Shown here: positions 40,016 to 48,933 of the stretch, piece by piece
How positions within the stretch are numbered: position 1 is the stretch's first letter
Layout of the letters: every line of letters begins with the position of its first letter
Origin: Hungatella sp. UBA3048
GTDB taxonomy: Bacteria > Bacillota > Clostridia > Lachnospirales > Lachnospiraceae
DNA length: 60,439 nucleotides
Assembly: GCA_002367105.1 (NCBI GenBank)
Contig: DFCS01000035.1
Coordinates: 12,033-72,471, forward strand
Direction: 5' to 3'
Notes under the pieces: model-generated
Told to the model about the DNA's origin: nothing
The model's database searches: none
The model's input: the letters and a program-made list of their open reading frames with translations, nothing else
Made by a program: the position numbers and the translations under genes

Positions 40016-40690
40016 ATGGGAGCAATTGAGAACGACTGGCTGGAACCCTTAAGCGAAGAGTTTAAAAAGCCATATTACAGGGAACTTTATCAGAAAGTGA
40101 AGCATGAATATGAAATGACCCAGGTCTTTCCTGACCCTAACGACATTTTTAACGCGTTTCAGTTCACGCCTCTTTCCAATGCCAAGGTAGTGATTTTAGG
40201 TCAGGATCCTTATCATAATAATGGGCAGGCCCACGGGCTTTGTTTTTCTGTAAAGCCTGATGTGGATATTCCTCCGTCCCTTGTAAATATTTATCAGGAA
40301 CTGAAGGAAGATCTTGGCTGTGAGGTTCCAAATAACGGGTATTTAAAAAAGTGGGCAGATCAGGGGGTCATGCTCCTTAATACGGTGCTTACGGTGCGCG
40401 CCCATGCAGCCAACTCCCACCAGGGGATCGGCTGGGAGACCTTTACGGATGCTGCCATTAAGATATTAAATAAACAGGACCGGCCCATGGTATTCCTTTT
40501 ATGGGGACGCCCGGCCCAGAATAAGAAGGTCATGTTAACAAACCCAAGGCACCTCATTCTGGAGGCGCCTCATCCCAGCCCTCTTTCCGCTTACAGGGGA
40601 TTCTTTGGCTGTAAACACTTTAGCAGTACCAATGCCTATTTAAAGGAAAATGGGTTGGAGCCTATAGACTGGCAGATTGAAAATATTTAA
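40016..40690 (+). CDS. ung: Uracil-DNA glycosylase, family 1
   Basis: 224 residues. Catalytic GQDPYHNNGQAHGLCFSV, the uracil-reading Asn in LLNTVLTVRAH, and HPSPLSAYRGFFGCKHFS. Removes uracil from DNA in base excision repair. Starts behind AAAGGAGAAAGA and is followed 18 bases later by uppP. Confidence 0.97.
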   Translation: MGAIENDWLEPLSEEFKKPYYRELYQKVKHEYEMTQVFPDPNDIFNAFQFTPLSNAKVVILGQDPYHNNGQAHGLCFSVKPDVDIPPSLVNIYQELKEDLGCEVPNNGYLKKWADQGVMLLNTVLTVRAHAANSHQGIGWETFTDAAIKILNKQDRPMVFLLWGRPAQNKKVMLTNPRHLILEAPHPSPLSAYRGFFGCKHFSSTNAYLKENGLEPIDWQIENI

Positions 40691-40708
40691 AAAGACAGGG
40701 GAAAAGGA

Positions 40709-41542
40709 ATGAATATCATTGAGATTTTAAAAGTAATTGTTCTTGGAATTGTGGAGGGCTTTACAGAGTGGCTTCCCATTAGCAGTACGGGCCACATGAT
40801 CCTGGTAGATGAGATTATTCACTTAAATCAGCCGAGTGCATTTAAAAACATGTTTTTGGTTGTCATTCAGCTGGGGGCGATTCTGGCGGTGCTGGTTTTG
40901 TATTTTGACAAGCTTAACCCCTTTTCCGTCAGGAAAAAACCGGCGCAGAAGCAGGCTACTCTGGTTCTATGGTCAAAGATCATCTTAGCCTGTATTCCCG
41001 CAGCAGTGATCGGGTTCCTGGTGGATGATATCCTTGATGAGTATCTGATGAACGGCTATGTAGTGGCAGCGACCCTGATCCTCTATGGTGTGCTGTTTAT
41101 CGTCATTGAGAACAGGAACCAGTACCGGAGTTTTGAAGTTCAGAAGGTGGGAGATATCTCTTACCAGACAGCTCTTTGGATCGGACTGTTTCAGCTTCTG
41201 GCCCTGATTCCGGGTACTTCACGTTCCGGTGCAACCATTCTCGGCGCCATGATTCTGGGATGTTCCCGGGCGGCTTCCGCAGAATTTTCCTTTTTCCTGG
41301 GAATTCCGGTGATGTTTGGAGCCAGCCTTTTAAAGGTTGTGAAATATGGAATGAATTTTACCGGACCTCAGATCTTCTATCTGATTTTAGGCATGGTGAT
41401 TGCTTTTGTAGTTTCTGTTTATTCGATTAAATTCTTAATGGGATATATCAGACAGCATGATTTTAAATTCTTCGGATATTACAGAATTGTATTGGGAGCA
41501 ATGGTGCTTTTGTATTTTACCATTATGGCTTTCCTTGGTTAA
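40709..41542 (+). CDS. uppP: Undecaprenyl-diphosphatase
   Basis: 277 residues, about eight membrane spans. BacA/UppP signatures are IVEGFTEWLPISSTGHMIL (first catalytic block) and PGTSRSGATILGAMILG (second). It recycles undecaprenyl pyrophosphate for wall synthesis and confers bacitracin tolerance. Terminator at 41552. Confidence 0.97.
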   Translation: MNIIEILKVIVLGIVEGFTEWLPISSTGHMILVDEIIHLNQPSAFKNMFLVVIQLGAILAVLVLYFDKLNPFSVRKKPAQKQATLVLWSKIILACIPAAVIGFLVDDILDEYLMNGYVVAATLILYGVLFIVIENRNQYRSFEVQKVGDISYQTALWIGLFQLLALIPGTSRSGATILGAMILGCSRAASAEFSFFLGIPVMFGASLLKVVKYGMNFTGPQIFYLILGMVIAFVVSVYSIKFLMGYIRQHDFKFFGYYRIVLGAMVLLYFTIMAFLG

Positions 41543-41551
41543 TAAATAAAG

Positions 41552-41599
41552 AAAAGAGAGTTGATGCTCAGCGTAATGCTAATATCAACTCTCTTTTTT
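41552..41599. terminator. Intrinsic terminator between convergent genes
   Basis: AAAAGAGAGTTGAT and ATCAACTCTCTTTTTT form a 14-bp stem. It ends uppP and may also end the HPr-like gene. Confidence 0.92.
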
Positions 41600-41631
41600 A
41601 TGATAGTTCATAAAGGTTCCTTTCCGACGGA

Positions 41632-41877
41632 TCATGGTTGAAACAGCATCTCGATCCGTCCTTCGGCGGCCAGCTCATCAATGCCGTCGAAATTAAATTG
41701 TAAGTTCCGGTTCTGCGTGTTAAGCCCTTTTTTCATCTCGTCGTAGTCCTTGACATTCACCTTTGTTAAACCGTAGTCAATATAGATATCGCAGTCAAAG
41801 GCATTAGCGGTGTTGATTAAAAGCGCGAGGGGAATGGGGGTGTAACGCAGCTGGATATCGACTTCAATGGTCCGCAT
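41632..41877 (-). CDS. HPr-like protein lacking the phosphorylatable histidine
   Basis: 81 residues, started at the second ATG so that AGGAGG lies 7 bases upstream. The pattern LALLINTANAFDCDIYIDYGLTKVNVKDYDEMKKGL ... GIDELAAEGRIEML follows the HPr fold (the final GxDE-x-AA is well kept). HPr His15 should sit in F-H-A-R-P, which here is RYTPIPLA. No Ser46 equivalent is clear. It cannot act as a normal PTS phosphocarrier; a regulatory or structural role is possible. Confidence 0.7.
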   Translation of the reverse strand: MRTIEVDIQLRYTPIPLALLINTANAFDCDIYIDYGLTKVNVKDYDEMKKGLNTQNRNLQFNFDGIDELAAEGRIEMLFQP

Positions 41878-42150
41878 ACCCATACCTCCTTTTCCTGATA
41901 GCCGGATAAACCCGGCATGAACGTGCCGACAACAACATGGGGGATAGAGATATCAACAGGATGAAGAGTCATATAAATGACTCTGATTTTATTTTATCAT
42001 CTCTTGTTAGAAAAACAAGAGAAAATTGAAGAATAGTTGAAAAACAGGTTAATTACTAATAATAAATGGAGAATACGGATAGTAATCAGTAAAAAGAAAC
42101 ATGCCGGAGACAGTTTAGTGCCTCTGGCATGACTTGAGTTAAGATACTAT
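41878..42150. other. Gene-free interval between HPr-like and DAHP synthase genes
   Basis: It contains a small GAGTCAT/ATGACTC hairpin (about 41965-41981), A-rich sequence, and the aroF terminator on the minus strand. I see no reading frame with a ribosome site. Confidence 0.5.
42091..42130 (-). terminator. Intrinsic terminator of the DAHP synthase gene
   Basis: Minus strand ATGCCAGAG / CTCCGGCAT stem followed by GTTTCTTTTT. Confidence 0.75.
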
Positions 42151-43179
42151 TTATGCATTTTCAGCGATTTCATAGATCAGACGCTCGGAATCTTCCCATC
42201 CCAGACAAGGATCGGTGATGGATTTTCCGTAAATGCCTTCTCCAACTTTCTGGCTGCCTGGCTCAATGTAGCTTTCAATCATCAGGCCTTTTATCAGGGA
42301 ACGGATTTCCGGGGAATGCCTTCTGCTGTGCAGGACTTCCTTGGAAATACGGAACTGTTCCTTATATTTCTTGTTGGAATTGGAGTGGTTGGTGTCCACG
42401 ATGCAGGCCGGGTTCTGGAGATTGCGGCGGCTGTACATCTCATGAAGAAGGAATAAATCTTCAAAATGGTAGTTGGGGATGCACTGCCCGTGCTTGTTGA
42501 CCGCACCTCTTAGGATGGTGTGAGCCAATGGATTGCCCTTGCTCCTCACTTCCCAACCTCTGTAAGTGAAATCATGGGCCTGCTGTGCGGCAACTACGGA
42601 GTTAAGCATAACTGACATGTCTCCGCTGGTAGGATTTTTCATGCCTACGGCAACATCACAGGCACTGGAGGTCAGACGGTGCTGCTGGTTTTCCACGGAA
42701 CGGGCACCAATGGCAATGTAAGACATAATATCATCAAGATATCCCAGGTTTTCCGGATATAACATCTCATCGGCTGTGGATAAACCGGTTTCAAGGAACA
42801 CATTCATGTGCATCCTGCGGATGGCAATGAGACCTTCGTGCATGTCCGGCTTTTTTTCCGGATCAGGCTGGTGAAGCATTCCCTTGTATCCTTCTCCTGT
42901 GGTTCTGGGTTTATTGGTATAAATTCTTGGGATGAGGATCAGACGGTCTTTTGTCTTTTCCTGTACCTTTACAAGCCGGTTTACATAATCAGAAACAGAC
43001 TCCTCATTGTCGGCGGAGCAAGGGCCGATGATAACAAGGAATTTATCGCTTTTTCCTGTGAGTACATCGCTGATGGCTTGATCGCGTTCTATTTTAAGGG
43101 CTTTAAATTCTGCTGGAAGTGGAAAGCGTTTCTTGATCTCTTCCGGGCTTGGCAGATTGTTTACGTATTGAAATCCCAT
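42151..43179 (-). CDS. aroF: 3-Deoxy-7-phosphoheptulonate synthase, AroFGH type
   Basis: 342 residues of type I-alpha DAHP synthase. Key blocks are FLVIIGPCSADN, LIPRIYTNKPRTTGEGYKGM (PEP/E4P site), SVENQQHRLTSSACDVAVGMKNPTSGD, AHTILRGA and CIVDTNHSNSNKK (metal and phosphate contacts). It condenses PEP with erythrose-4-phosphate, opening the shikimate pathway. The N-terminal extension is short, so regulation could be by an aromatic amino acid, but the type cannot be read. Confidence 0.95.
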   Translation of the reverse strand: MGFQYVNNLPSPEEIKKRFPLPAEFKALKIERDQAISDVLTGKSDKFLVIIGPCSADNEESVSDYVNRLVKVQEKTKDRLILIPRIYTNKPRTTGEGYKGMLHQPDPEKKPDMHEGLIAIRRMHMNVFLETGLSTADEMLYPENLGYLDDIMSYIAIGARSVENQQHRLTSSACDVAVGMKNPTSGDMSVMLNSVVAAQQAHDFTYRGWEVRSKGNPLAHTILRGAVNKHGQCIPNYHFEDLFLLHEMYSRRNLQNPACIVDTNHSNSNKKYKEQFRISKEVLHSRRHSPEIRSLIKGLMIESYIEPGSQKVGEGIYGKSITDPCLGWEDSERLIYEIAENA

Positions 43180-43352
43180 GTCATCCTCCTGTGTATGTGA
43201 TTAATCTGTGTTTTTTCTGTTGATTATATAACAGAACCCGTAAAAAATCCAGCATTCATTGAAAATTTAGCAATGTGCCTCCCTAAAGTGTTTCTTTTTA
43301 AGGGAAAATGGTGTATGATTGCAGAGAATGAAAAGAGGAAGGATGGATTTCA

Positions 43353-43640
43353 ATGGAACGATACTGGAATTGGCAGGGAAACTATATCGGAGTAAGGCAG
43401 AGGGATTACCTGGCCGCTTGTGACGGAAGGATTCTTGGGAAATTCTATGGAAAAGAAATCTACGACCAGAATGGGAATTACATCGGAGAAGTGGGCAGAG
43501 GCGGCCGTCTGATTAAAAATAAGAACAAGGAAGATTTTCGCCGCCAGGGGTTCAGCACCTATGTGAAGGGAACCATAACCGCGGCCTTAAAGGACTGCGC
43601 CCCTTATCCCATGATTCAGGGGTATGAAGACTTTTTATAA
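43353..43640 (+). CDS. 4-fold beta-flower-like small protein
   Basis: 95 residues with repeated short strands carrying G-N-Y-I-G (NWQGNYIGVRQRDYL, DGRILGKFYGKEIYDQNGNYIGEVGRGGRLI). This is the look of the 4-fold beta-flower domain of unknown function. AAGAGGAAGGA precedes the ATG. It ends 39 bases before the RpiR regulator start. There is no signal peptide. The fold assignment rests on repeat pattern only. Confidence 0.65.
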   Translation: MERYWNWQGNYIGVRQRDYLAACDGRILGKFYGKEIYDQNGNYIGEVGRGGRLIKNKNKEDFRRQGFSTYVKGTITAALKDCAPYPMIQGYEDFL

Positions 43641-43679
43641 TGGATGAGAGACGAGAATGAGGAAAGAAGGATAGCAGGA

Positions 43680-44453
43680 ATGGTGGATTTAAGCAAACTG
43701 ACAGCGGGAAAGAACCTGACTGAGGTGGAGGACAGTGTTCTCCGTTATATCATTGAACACATGGATTCCATGCTTAAAATGGGGGTGAGGGGAGTTGCAA
43801 AGGAAAATTACACCTCCACCTCAACCATTATGCGCCTGACAAAAAAGCTGGGCTACAACGGGTTTGTGGACATGTATTACAAGCTGCTGCCGCTTGTCAA
43901 CCGGGCCAGGGACAATGAGGACGCCGGAATGCAGTTTATCAACAGCTTTTGTTCCAACTCTCTTTTAAAGTATAATTCCTATGAAGACATCCGGGAATTT
44001 GCCAGGCGGCTGGGCCATCTGGAGGTCGGTTACGTATTTTTGTACGCAACGGGCTTTTCTGCCATTCCTGTGGAATATTTAACAAAAAAGCTTCTTGTCC
44101 TTGGGATAAAATGCATTTATTCCAATGGAATGGACTCCATCGGTGTTTTTGAAAACAATCTGGAGAATATGAAAATGCTCATTGTAGTTTCCAGGTCAGG
44201 AGAAACGGACTGGGTAGCGGACCGGGTGAAAACTGCCAGAGAGAACGGCATTTTTACCGTGTCATTTACCAATGAGGCGGAAAACCGGGTCAGCTCCATA
44301 ACAGATATGCAGTTTCGTATAGAGGACAGCAATAAGCTGGATGACAGAAATATGATGGCAAACACATTTTTTCCCAATGTGTTCATGTTGATGGAGCTTT
44401 TAATCTACGAATATCATAAGGTGCTTCAAAATATGGATAAAAAAGAAGAATAA
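43680..44453 (+). CDS. MurR/RpiR-family regulator 1
   Basis: 257 residues when started at the ATG 8 bases after GAAGGA; an upstream in-frame ATG at 43644 lacks a site. N-terminal HTH_6 (LTEVEDSVLRYIIEHMDSMLKMGVRGVAKENYTSTSTIMRLTKKLGYNGFVDM) is followed by a SIS sugar-phosphate domain (VGYVFLYATGFSAIPVEYLTKKLL, MLIVVSRSGETDWV). It most likely senses a phosphosugar and controls the adjacent PTS/GH4 operon. Confidence 0.9.
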   Translation: MVDLSKLTAGKNLTEVEDSVLRYIIEHMDSMLKMGVRGVAKENYTSTSTIMRLTKKLGYNGFVDMYYKLLPLVNRARDNEDAGMQFINSFCSNSLLKYNSYEDIREFARRLGHLEVGYVFLYATGFSAIPVEYLTKKLLVLGIKCIYSNGMDSIGVFENNLENMKMLIVVSRSGETDWVADRVKTARENGIFTVSFTNEAENRVSSITDMQFRIEDSNKLDDRNMMANTFFPNVFMLMELLIYEYHKVLQNMDKKEE

Positions 44454-44457
44454 AGGT

Positions 44458-44497
44458 TCCGGATGACGTTTAAAATAGCGGCATCCGGATTTTTTTT
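44458..44497 (+). terminator. Intrinsic terminator after the RpiR gene
   Basis: TCCGGATG and CATCCGGA stem followed by TTTTTTTT; it separates the regulator from the PTS operon. Confidence 0.88.
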
Positions 44498-44641
44498 GAA
44501 ACCTGTTACCACTTGGAATAACAGGTTCCTATTCTTTTCCAAAGTATATACAAAGGGGGAGTCGGCCGCTATAATACGGGTATGAATTTCACGTGAAATG
44601 AAATACAGAAAACCATTCATTGATAGTTGGAGGAAAAGAGA

Positions 44642-46234
44642 ATGAAAGATAAAGTGATGGATCAGTTGCAGCGCTTTTCAAAAGCAATGTTCATCCCGGT
44701 TTTGATCCTGCCCATCGCAGGTATTTTAATCGCAGTGGGAAATTTATTTACTAATGCAAAATTGCTGGAGCTTCTGCCTTTTATGGACAATCCGGTGACA
44801 AAGGGCTTTGGAACCATTTTATCCGGTTCCCTGGTTTCGATCTTAAATAACCTGGGGCTGATCTTCTGTGTGGGACTTGCGGCCGGCCTTGCCAATAAGA
44901 AGAAATATGAGGCTGGTTTTACCGGTCTTTTGGGATTTCTGGTATTCATTAACGCCATGAACAAGTTCATGACCCTGACGGGGATCCTGTTTACAGGGGA
45001 ATCTTTAAGGGGAACGGGTCAAGCCATGGTGCTGGGAGTACAGATCCTGGACATGGGCGTATTCCTTGGAATTATTCTGGGAATTGTAACAGCCATGGTC
45101 CATAACCGGTTTTGTGAAACAGAATTTCAAAATGCGTTTCAGATTTACGGAGGTTCCAGGTTTGTATTCATCGTATTGATTCCAGTGACCGTTTTACTGG
45201 CTGTGCTCCTTACTTATGTATGGCCCTTTGTCCAGATGGGAATCACCAGCCTTGGTGGATTCATTAATCGTTCCGGAAACTTCGGGATCTTTATTTACGG
45301 TGCCCTGGAACGTCTTTTAATACCAACAGGCCTTCATCATCTGGTCTATACCCCGTTTTTATATACCTCTCTTGGAGGCATTGAAACCATAGGGGGACAG
45401 GTGTTTGAGGGTGCAAGGAACATTTATTATGCAGAAATCGCAGACCCTTCCATTCAGGTACTTTCCCGGTCAGTGATATGGGATGCAAGAGGTATTTCCA
45501 AGATGTTCGGCCTTATGGGTGCCTGTCTTGCCATGTATCATACGGCCAGACCGGAAAACCGCAATAAGATTAAAGCCATTCTGATTCCTGCTGCATTCAC
45601 TTCTTTCATCGCAGGTGTTACAGAGCCCATTGAATTTTCCTTTATGTTCGTGGCTCCGGTCCTGTTTATTGTTCATGCGGGGTTAAGCGGACTCAGCATG
45701 GTGGTTCTTAATATATTGAATGTCCGTGCCATCGGTCCCAACGGCTTTTTGGATTTCCTGCTTTTCAACGTGCCTTTGGGAATTCATAAAACCGGATGGC
45801 CCATGTACATCGTCGCAGGCCTTATATTTTTTGTAGTCTATTATGCCATATTCCGTCTTCTCATTACAAAACTGAATTTAAAGACTCTGGGACGGGAAAC
45901 AGAAGGCATGGAAATGAAGCTTCATACGAAGGCGGAGTATAAGGAAAAGGTAGCTTCTGAAAAAGAGGGAAAAGACGCCGATGATGTGGATGCCGCGCTG
46001 ATTATAAAAGCCCTGGGCGGTGCAGGCAATATTGAAAAAGTGGATAACTGCTTCACCCGCCTTCGCCTGATCCTTACAGATCCGGATCTGGTACTGGAGG
46101 ATGTGCTGAAAAACGGCACCGGAGCCAATGGTGTGGTGAAAAAGGGCAATAACGTTCAGGTAATCTATGGTTTAAAGGTAACTGCTGTAAGAAGGGCTGT
46201 CGATGAGGAGCTGGGAAACGGCGAGAGTAACTAA
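44642..46234 (+). CDS. PTS transporter EIIC-EIIB, glucose/alpha-glucoside family
   Basis: 530 residues from the ATG behind GGAGGAAAAGAGA. The EIIC domain (about 1-420) has around ten membrane spans, FSKAMFIPVLILPIAGILIAVG at the start, and the substrate loop GALERLLIPTGLHHLVYTPF. The EIIB domain carries the phospho-cysteine in DNCFTRLRLIL. EIIA is absent and must be supplied by another PTS protein. The GH4 neighbour indicates an alpha-glucoside such as maltose is imported as its 6-phosphate. Confidence 0.93.
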   Translation: MKDKVMDQLQRFSKAMFIPVLILPIAGILIAVGNLFTNAKLLELLPFMDNPVTKGFGTILSGSLVSILNNLGLIFCVGLAAGLANKKKYEAGFTGLLGFLVFINAMNKFMTLTGILFTGESLRGTGQAMVLGVQILDMGVFLGIILGIVTAMVHNRFCETEFQNAFQIYGGSRFVFIVLIPVTVLLAVLLTYVWPFVQMGITSLGGFINRSGNFGIFIYGALERLLIPTGLHHLVYTPFLYTSLGGIETIGGQVFEGARNIYYAEIADPSIQVLSRSVIWDARGISKMFGLMGACLAMYHTARPENRNKIKAILIPAAFTSFIAGVTEPIEFSFMFVAPVLFIVHAGLSGLSMVVLNILNVRAIGPNGFLDFLLFNVPLGIHKTGWPMYIVAGLIFFVVYYAIFRLLITKLNLKTLGRETEGMEMKLHTKAEYKEKVASEKEGKDADDVDAALIIKALGGAGNIEKVDNCFTRLRLILTDPDLVLEDVLKNGTGANGVVKKGNNVQVIYGLKVTAVRRAVDEELGNGESN

Positions 46235-46269
46235 CTGATAAACCAGACATAGCAAGGAGGTAAAATAAA

Positions 46270-47595
46270 GTGAAAAAATTCTCAATCGTAATCGCAGGAG
46301 GCGGGAGCACTTATACACCGGGTATTGTAATGATGATGATGGATAACCTGCACCGTTTTCCCATACGTTCTTTAAAGCTTTACGACAATGACGGAGAGCG
46401 CCAGGAAACCCTGGCAAAGGCCATAGGCATCGTAATGAAGGAAGTTGCACCGGAGGTGGAGTTTTCCTACACGACAGATCCCAAGGAAGCCTTTACTGAT
46501 GTGGATTTCTGCATGGCTCATATCCGGGTGGGCAAATATGCCATGCGGGAGCTGGATGAAAAAATTCCAATGAAATACCATGTGGTGGGTCAGGAGACCT
46601 GCGGCCCCGGTGGAATCGCATATGGGATGAGAAGCATTGGCGGTATGATGGAGTTAATCGATTTTATGGAAAAATATTCTCCGGATTGCTGGATGCTTAA
46701 TTACTCCAATCCTGCTTCTATCGTGGCAGAGGCCTGCCGCGTGTTAAAGCCTGATTCCAAGGTATTAAATATCTGCGACATGCCGGTAGGAACCAAGAGA
46801 CGTATGGGATACATTGTAGGCAGAGATCCCAAGGACATGGATGTGAAGTATTTTGGACTGAACCATTTTGGCTGGTGGACCAGCGTGAAGGATAAGGATG
46901 GGACAGACTTGATGCCGCAGCTTTTGGATTATGTGTCTAAAAACGGATATCTGACAGAAAAGGCTGTGGAAACTCAGCATATGGATGAAAGCTGGCAGCT
47001 GACCCATAAAAAGGCGGCAGATTTATTAAAGCTGGAACCAGATTTTCTTCCCAATACCTATTTAAAATACTACCTTTACCCGGATTATGTGGTAGAACAC
47101 ACCGATCCCAATCATACCAGAGCCAATGAGGTGATGGAGGGAAGAGAAAAAGAAGTGTTTAGCGCTGCAAGAGCCATTATTTCGGCAGGAACCGCAAAAG
47201 GCGGGGAGTTCTCCATAGACAATCACGCTTCCTTTATTGTGGATCTGGCCTGCGCGATTGGATTCAATACCCGAGAGCAGATGCTCTGCATCGTGGAAAA
47301 TAGAGGAGCTATCTCTAATTTTGACCCTACCGCCATGGTAGAAGTTCCTTGTCTGGTAGGTAATGAAGGACCGGAACCTTTGTGCCAGGGGAACATTCCG
47401 ACCTTTGAAAAGGGCATGATGGAAGAGCAGCTTGCAGTGGAACGCCTGGTGGTAGAGGCCTGGACCGAGGGAAGCTATTTAAAGCTGTGGCAGGCCCTGA
47501 CCTTATCAAAGACTGTACCAAGCGCCTCTGTTGCAAAACAGATTTTGGATGATCTGATAGAGGCCAATAAGGAATATTGGCCGGAATTAAAGTAA
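46270..47595 (+). CDS. 6-Phospho-alpha-glucosidase-type GH4 hydrolase
   Basis: 441 residues, GTG start behind AAGGAGG. NAD-binding loop IAGGGSTYTPGIV. Metal and catalytic residues are in NYSNPASIVAE, NICDMPVGTKRR (Cys) and GLNHFGWW (His). The GQETCGPGGIAYGMRSI block places it in the MalA/GlvA group. It uses NAD and Mn2+ to cleave the phosphorylated alpha-glucoside delivered by the upstream EIICB. The 35-base gap suggests one transcript. Confidence 0.93.
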   Translation: MKKFSIVIAGGGSTYTPGIVMMMMDNLHRFPIRSLKLYDNDGERQETLAKAIGIVMKEVAPEVEFSYTTDPKEAFTDVDFCMAHIRVGKYAMRELDEKIPMKYHVVGQETCGPGGIAYGMRSIGGMMELIDFMEKYSPDCWMLNYSNPASIVAEACRVLKPDSKVLNICDMPVGTKRRMGYIVGRDPKDMDVKYFGLNHFGWWTSVKDKDGTDLMPQLLDYVSKNGYLTEKAVETQHMDESWQLTHKKAADLLKLEPDFLPNTYLKYYLYPDYVVEHTDPNHTRANEVMEGREKEVFSAARAIISAGTAKGGEFSIDNHASFIVDLACAIGFNTREQMLCIVENRGAISNFDPTAMVEVPCLVGNEGPEPLCQGNIPTFEKGMMEEQLAVERLVVEAWTEGSYLKLWQALTLSKTVPSASVAKQILDDLIEANKEYWPELK

Positions 47596-47632
47596 ACTTT
47601 TCGTAATTAGATAAATAAAAAAGCTCTTAGTG

Positions 47633-47672
47633 AGACTTTTGCCTCGTCCTTTTGATAGGACGGGGTTTTTTT
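47633..47672 (+). terminator. T-box-like terminator after the GH4 gene
   Basis: GAGACTT, two bases, then GCCTCGTCC-TTTTGAT-AGGACGGGG and T7. The same segment, with only two mismatches, ends the T-box leader at 60386-60418. No T-box antiterminator (TGGNACC) or stem I is seen upstream, so here it is either a lone terminator or a T-box remnant. Confidence 0.8.
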
Positions 47673-48036
47673 GTATATAATTGAACCTTGCATACCATAA
47701 ATACACTGAAATGAATTATATCTTCTATCATATCTATTACAGTAGCAATAGCGCATTACCATGAATTATCAGCCATTTAAAAATGATACTGCCGGGAATT
47801 ACAAGTCCCCTTTCTCCATTCTTCTTTCTTTTCGAATCCCACATAGCCACTTAATCAATAAGCTGCAGACATGTATTAATGTTTACGTAAATTGTCCTCC
47901 CTATTGACATTCTAAGAAAGTTTACTTTCATTTTACTGCAGTATGATGGATAAATTTACATAGTGCATTTATACTGGAAGTGACACAATAAGGCTGCATG
48001 ATTAAGAAGTATCTGCAGTGCAAAGGAGGTGGTTTT
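47673..48036. promoter_or_regulatory. RpiR-2 upstream region with palindromic operator candidate
   Basis: This stretch lacks genes. TTGACA at 47904-47909 is followed within 7 bases by the perfect palindrome GAAAGT-TT-ACTTTC (47916-47929). GAAA...TTTC palindromes are typical MurR/RpiR targets, and the site would block the promoter. No clear -10 at 17 bases is visible. Confidence 0.5.
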
Positions 48037-48858
48037 ATGCAGCTGCATTTTCCGGTTTTGCCGGATGAACTGACCAGCGCAGATCAAAAAATTATAGAAT
48101 ATATCAGCAGCCATACCGACGTATTTTTGTTTATGACCATCGGGCAACTGTCAGCCTCTTTAGGACTGTCAGATGCCACGGTTTCCCGTTTTGCACGTCA
48201 TGTGGGCTGCAAGGATTTTAAGGAGCTTAAGCATGCAGTAATACAGCAAAGTACGGAACATAGGCCGGTGCAAAAAATAGCTGCACCGCTTTTGCAGGAG
48301 GCAGGATTCACACTGCAGAATTGGCTCTTGCGGCAGCAGCATTGCTTACAAAAGACCCTGGATCAGCTTGATCCATCGGAGTTTGAGTGTGCAATCAGAT
48401 CGATTCAGGAGGCAAAGTGCATCTTTATTTATGCTAAAAATGCCTCATTCTCTCTGGGGCAGCTTTTGTTTTTCCGCCTGCGCCGCCTTGGGCTTTCCGT
48501 GGTGCTTCTCCCATCCGGCGGCGCAGAGGTGCTTGAAGGCTTGGCACAGGCAGGAGCAGGAGACCTTGTCATCATGTTTAATATTTCCAGAGTTTCCCGG
48601 GAGGGGCACATGATTCTTAAGTATCAGAAAATTGCTGCTTACCATACGCTGGCTTTTACCAGCAGGCTATATGTACCGGATAAGCAAAAAGCTGATATAC
48701 AGCTGTATGTTTACCAGGGCGAGGAAAAGGAATACCATTCCATGTCTGCCCCCATTGCTGTAGTAGATGGGCTGGTTGCGGCATTGTCGGAAAGAATGGG
48801 GTATGAATCTGCCCAATGGTTTGATAGACTCAGAAATAGGTACGTTGATATCAACTGA
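48037..48858 (+). CDS. MurR/RpiR-family regulator 2
   Basis: 273 residues from the ATG 8 bases after AAAGGAGG (an upstream ATG at 47998 lacks a site). HTH_6 domain: LTSADQKIIEYISSHTDVFLFMTIGQLSASLGLSDATVSRFARHVGCKDF. SIS domain: AKCIFIYAKNASFSLGQLLFFRLRRLG, DLVIMFNISRVSREGHMILK. No obvious target operon is adjacent; it may be autoregulated through the palindrome at 47916. Confidence 0.88.
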   Translation: MQLHFPVLPDELTSADQKIIEYISSHTDVFLFMTIGQLSASLGLSDATVSRFARHVGCKDFKELKHAVIQQSTEHRPVQKIAAPLLQEAGFTLQNWLLRQQHCLQKTLDQLDPSEFECAIRSIQEAKCIFIYAKNASFSLGQLLFFRLRRLGLSVVLLPSGGAEVLEGLAQAGAGDLVIMFNISRVSREGHMILKYQKIAAYHTLAFTSRLYVPDKQKADIQLYVYQGEEKEYHSMSAPIAVVDGLVAALSERMGYESAQWFDRLRNRYVDIN

Positions 48859-48933
48859 TTCTTGTAATTCATTGATTATTGTATATAGCCTGTCACTCAA
48901 AGTGTAACTAAAACATATGAAAGCAGGAGAATA

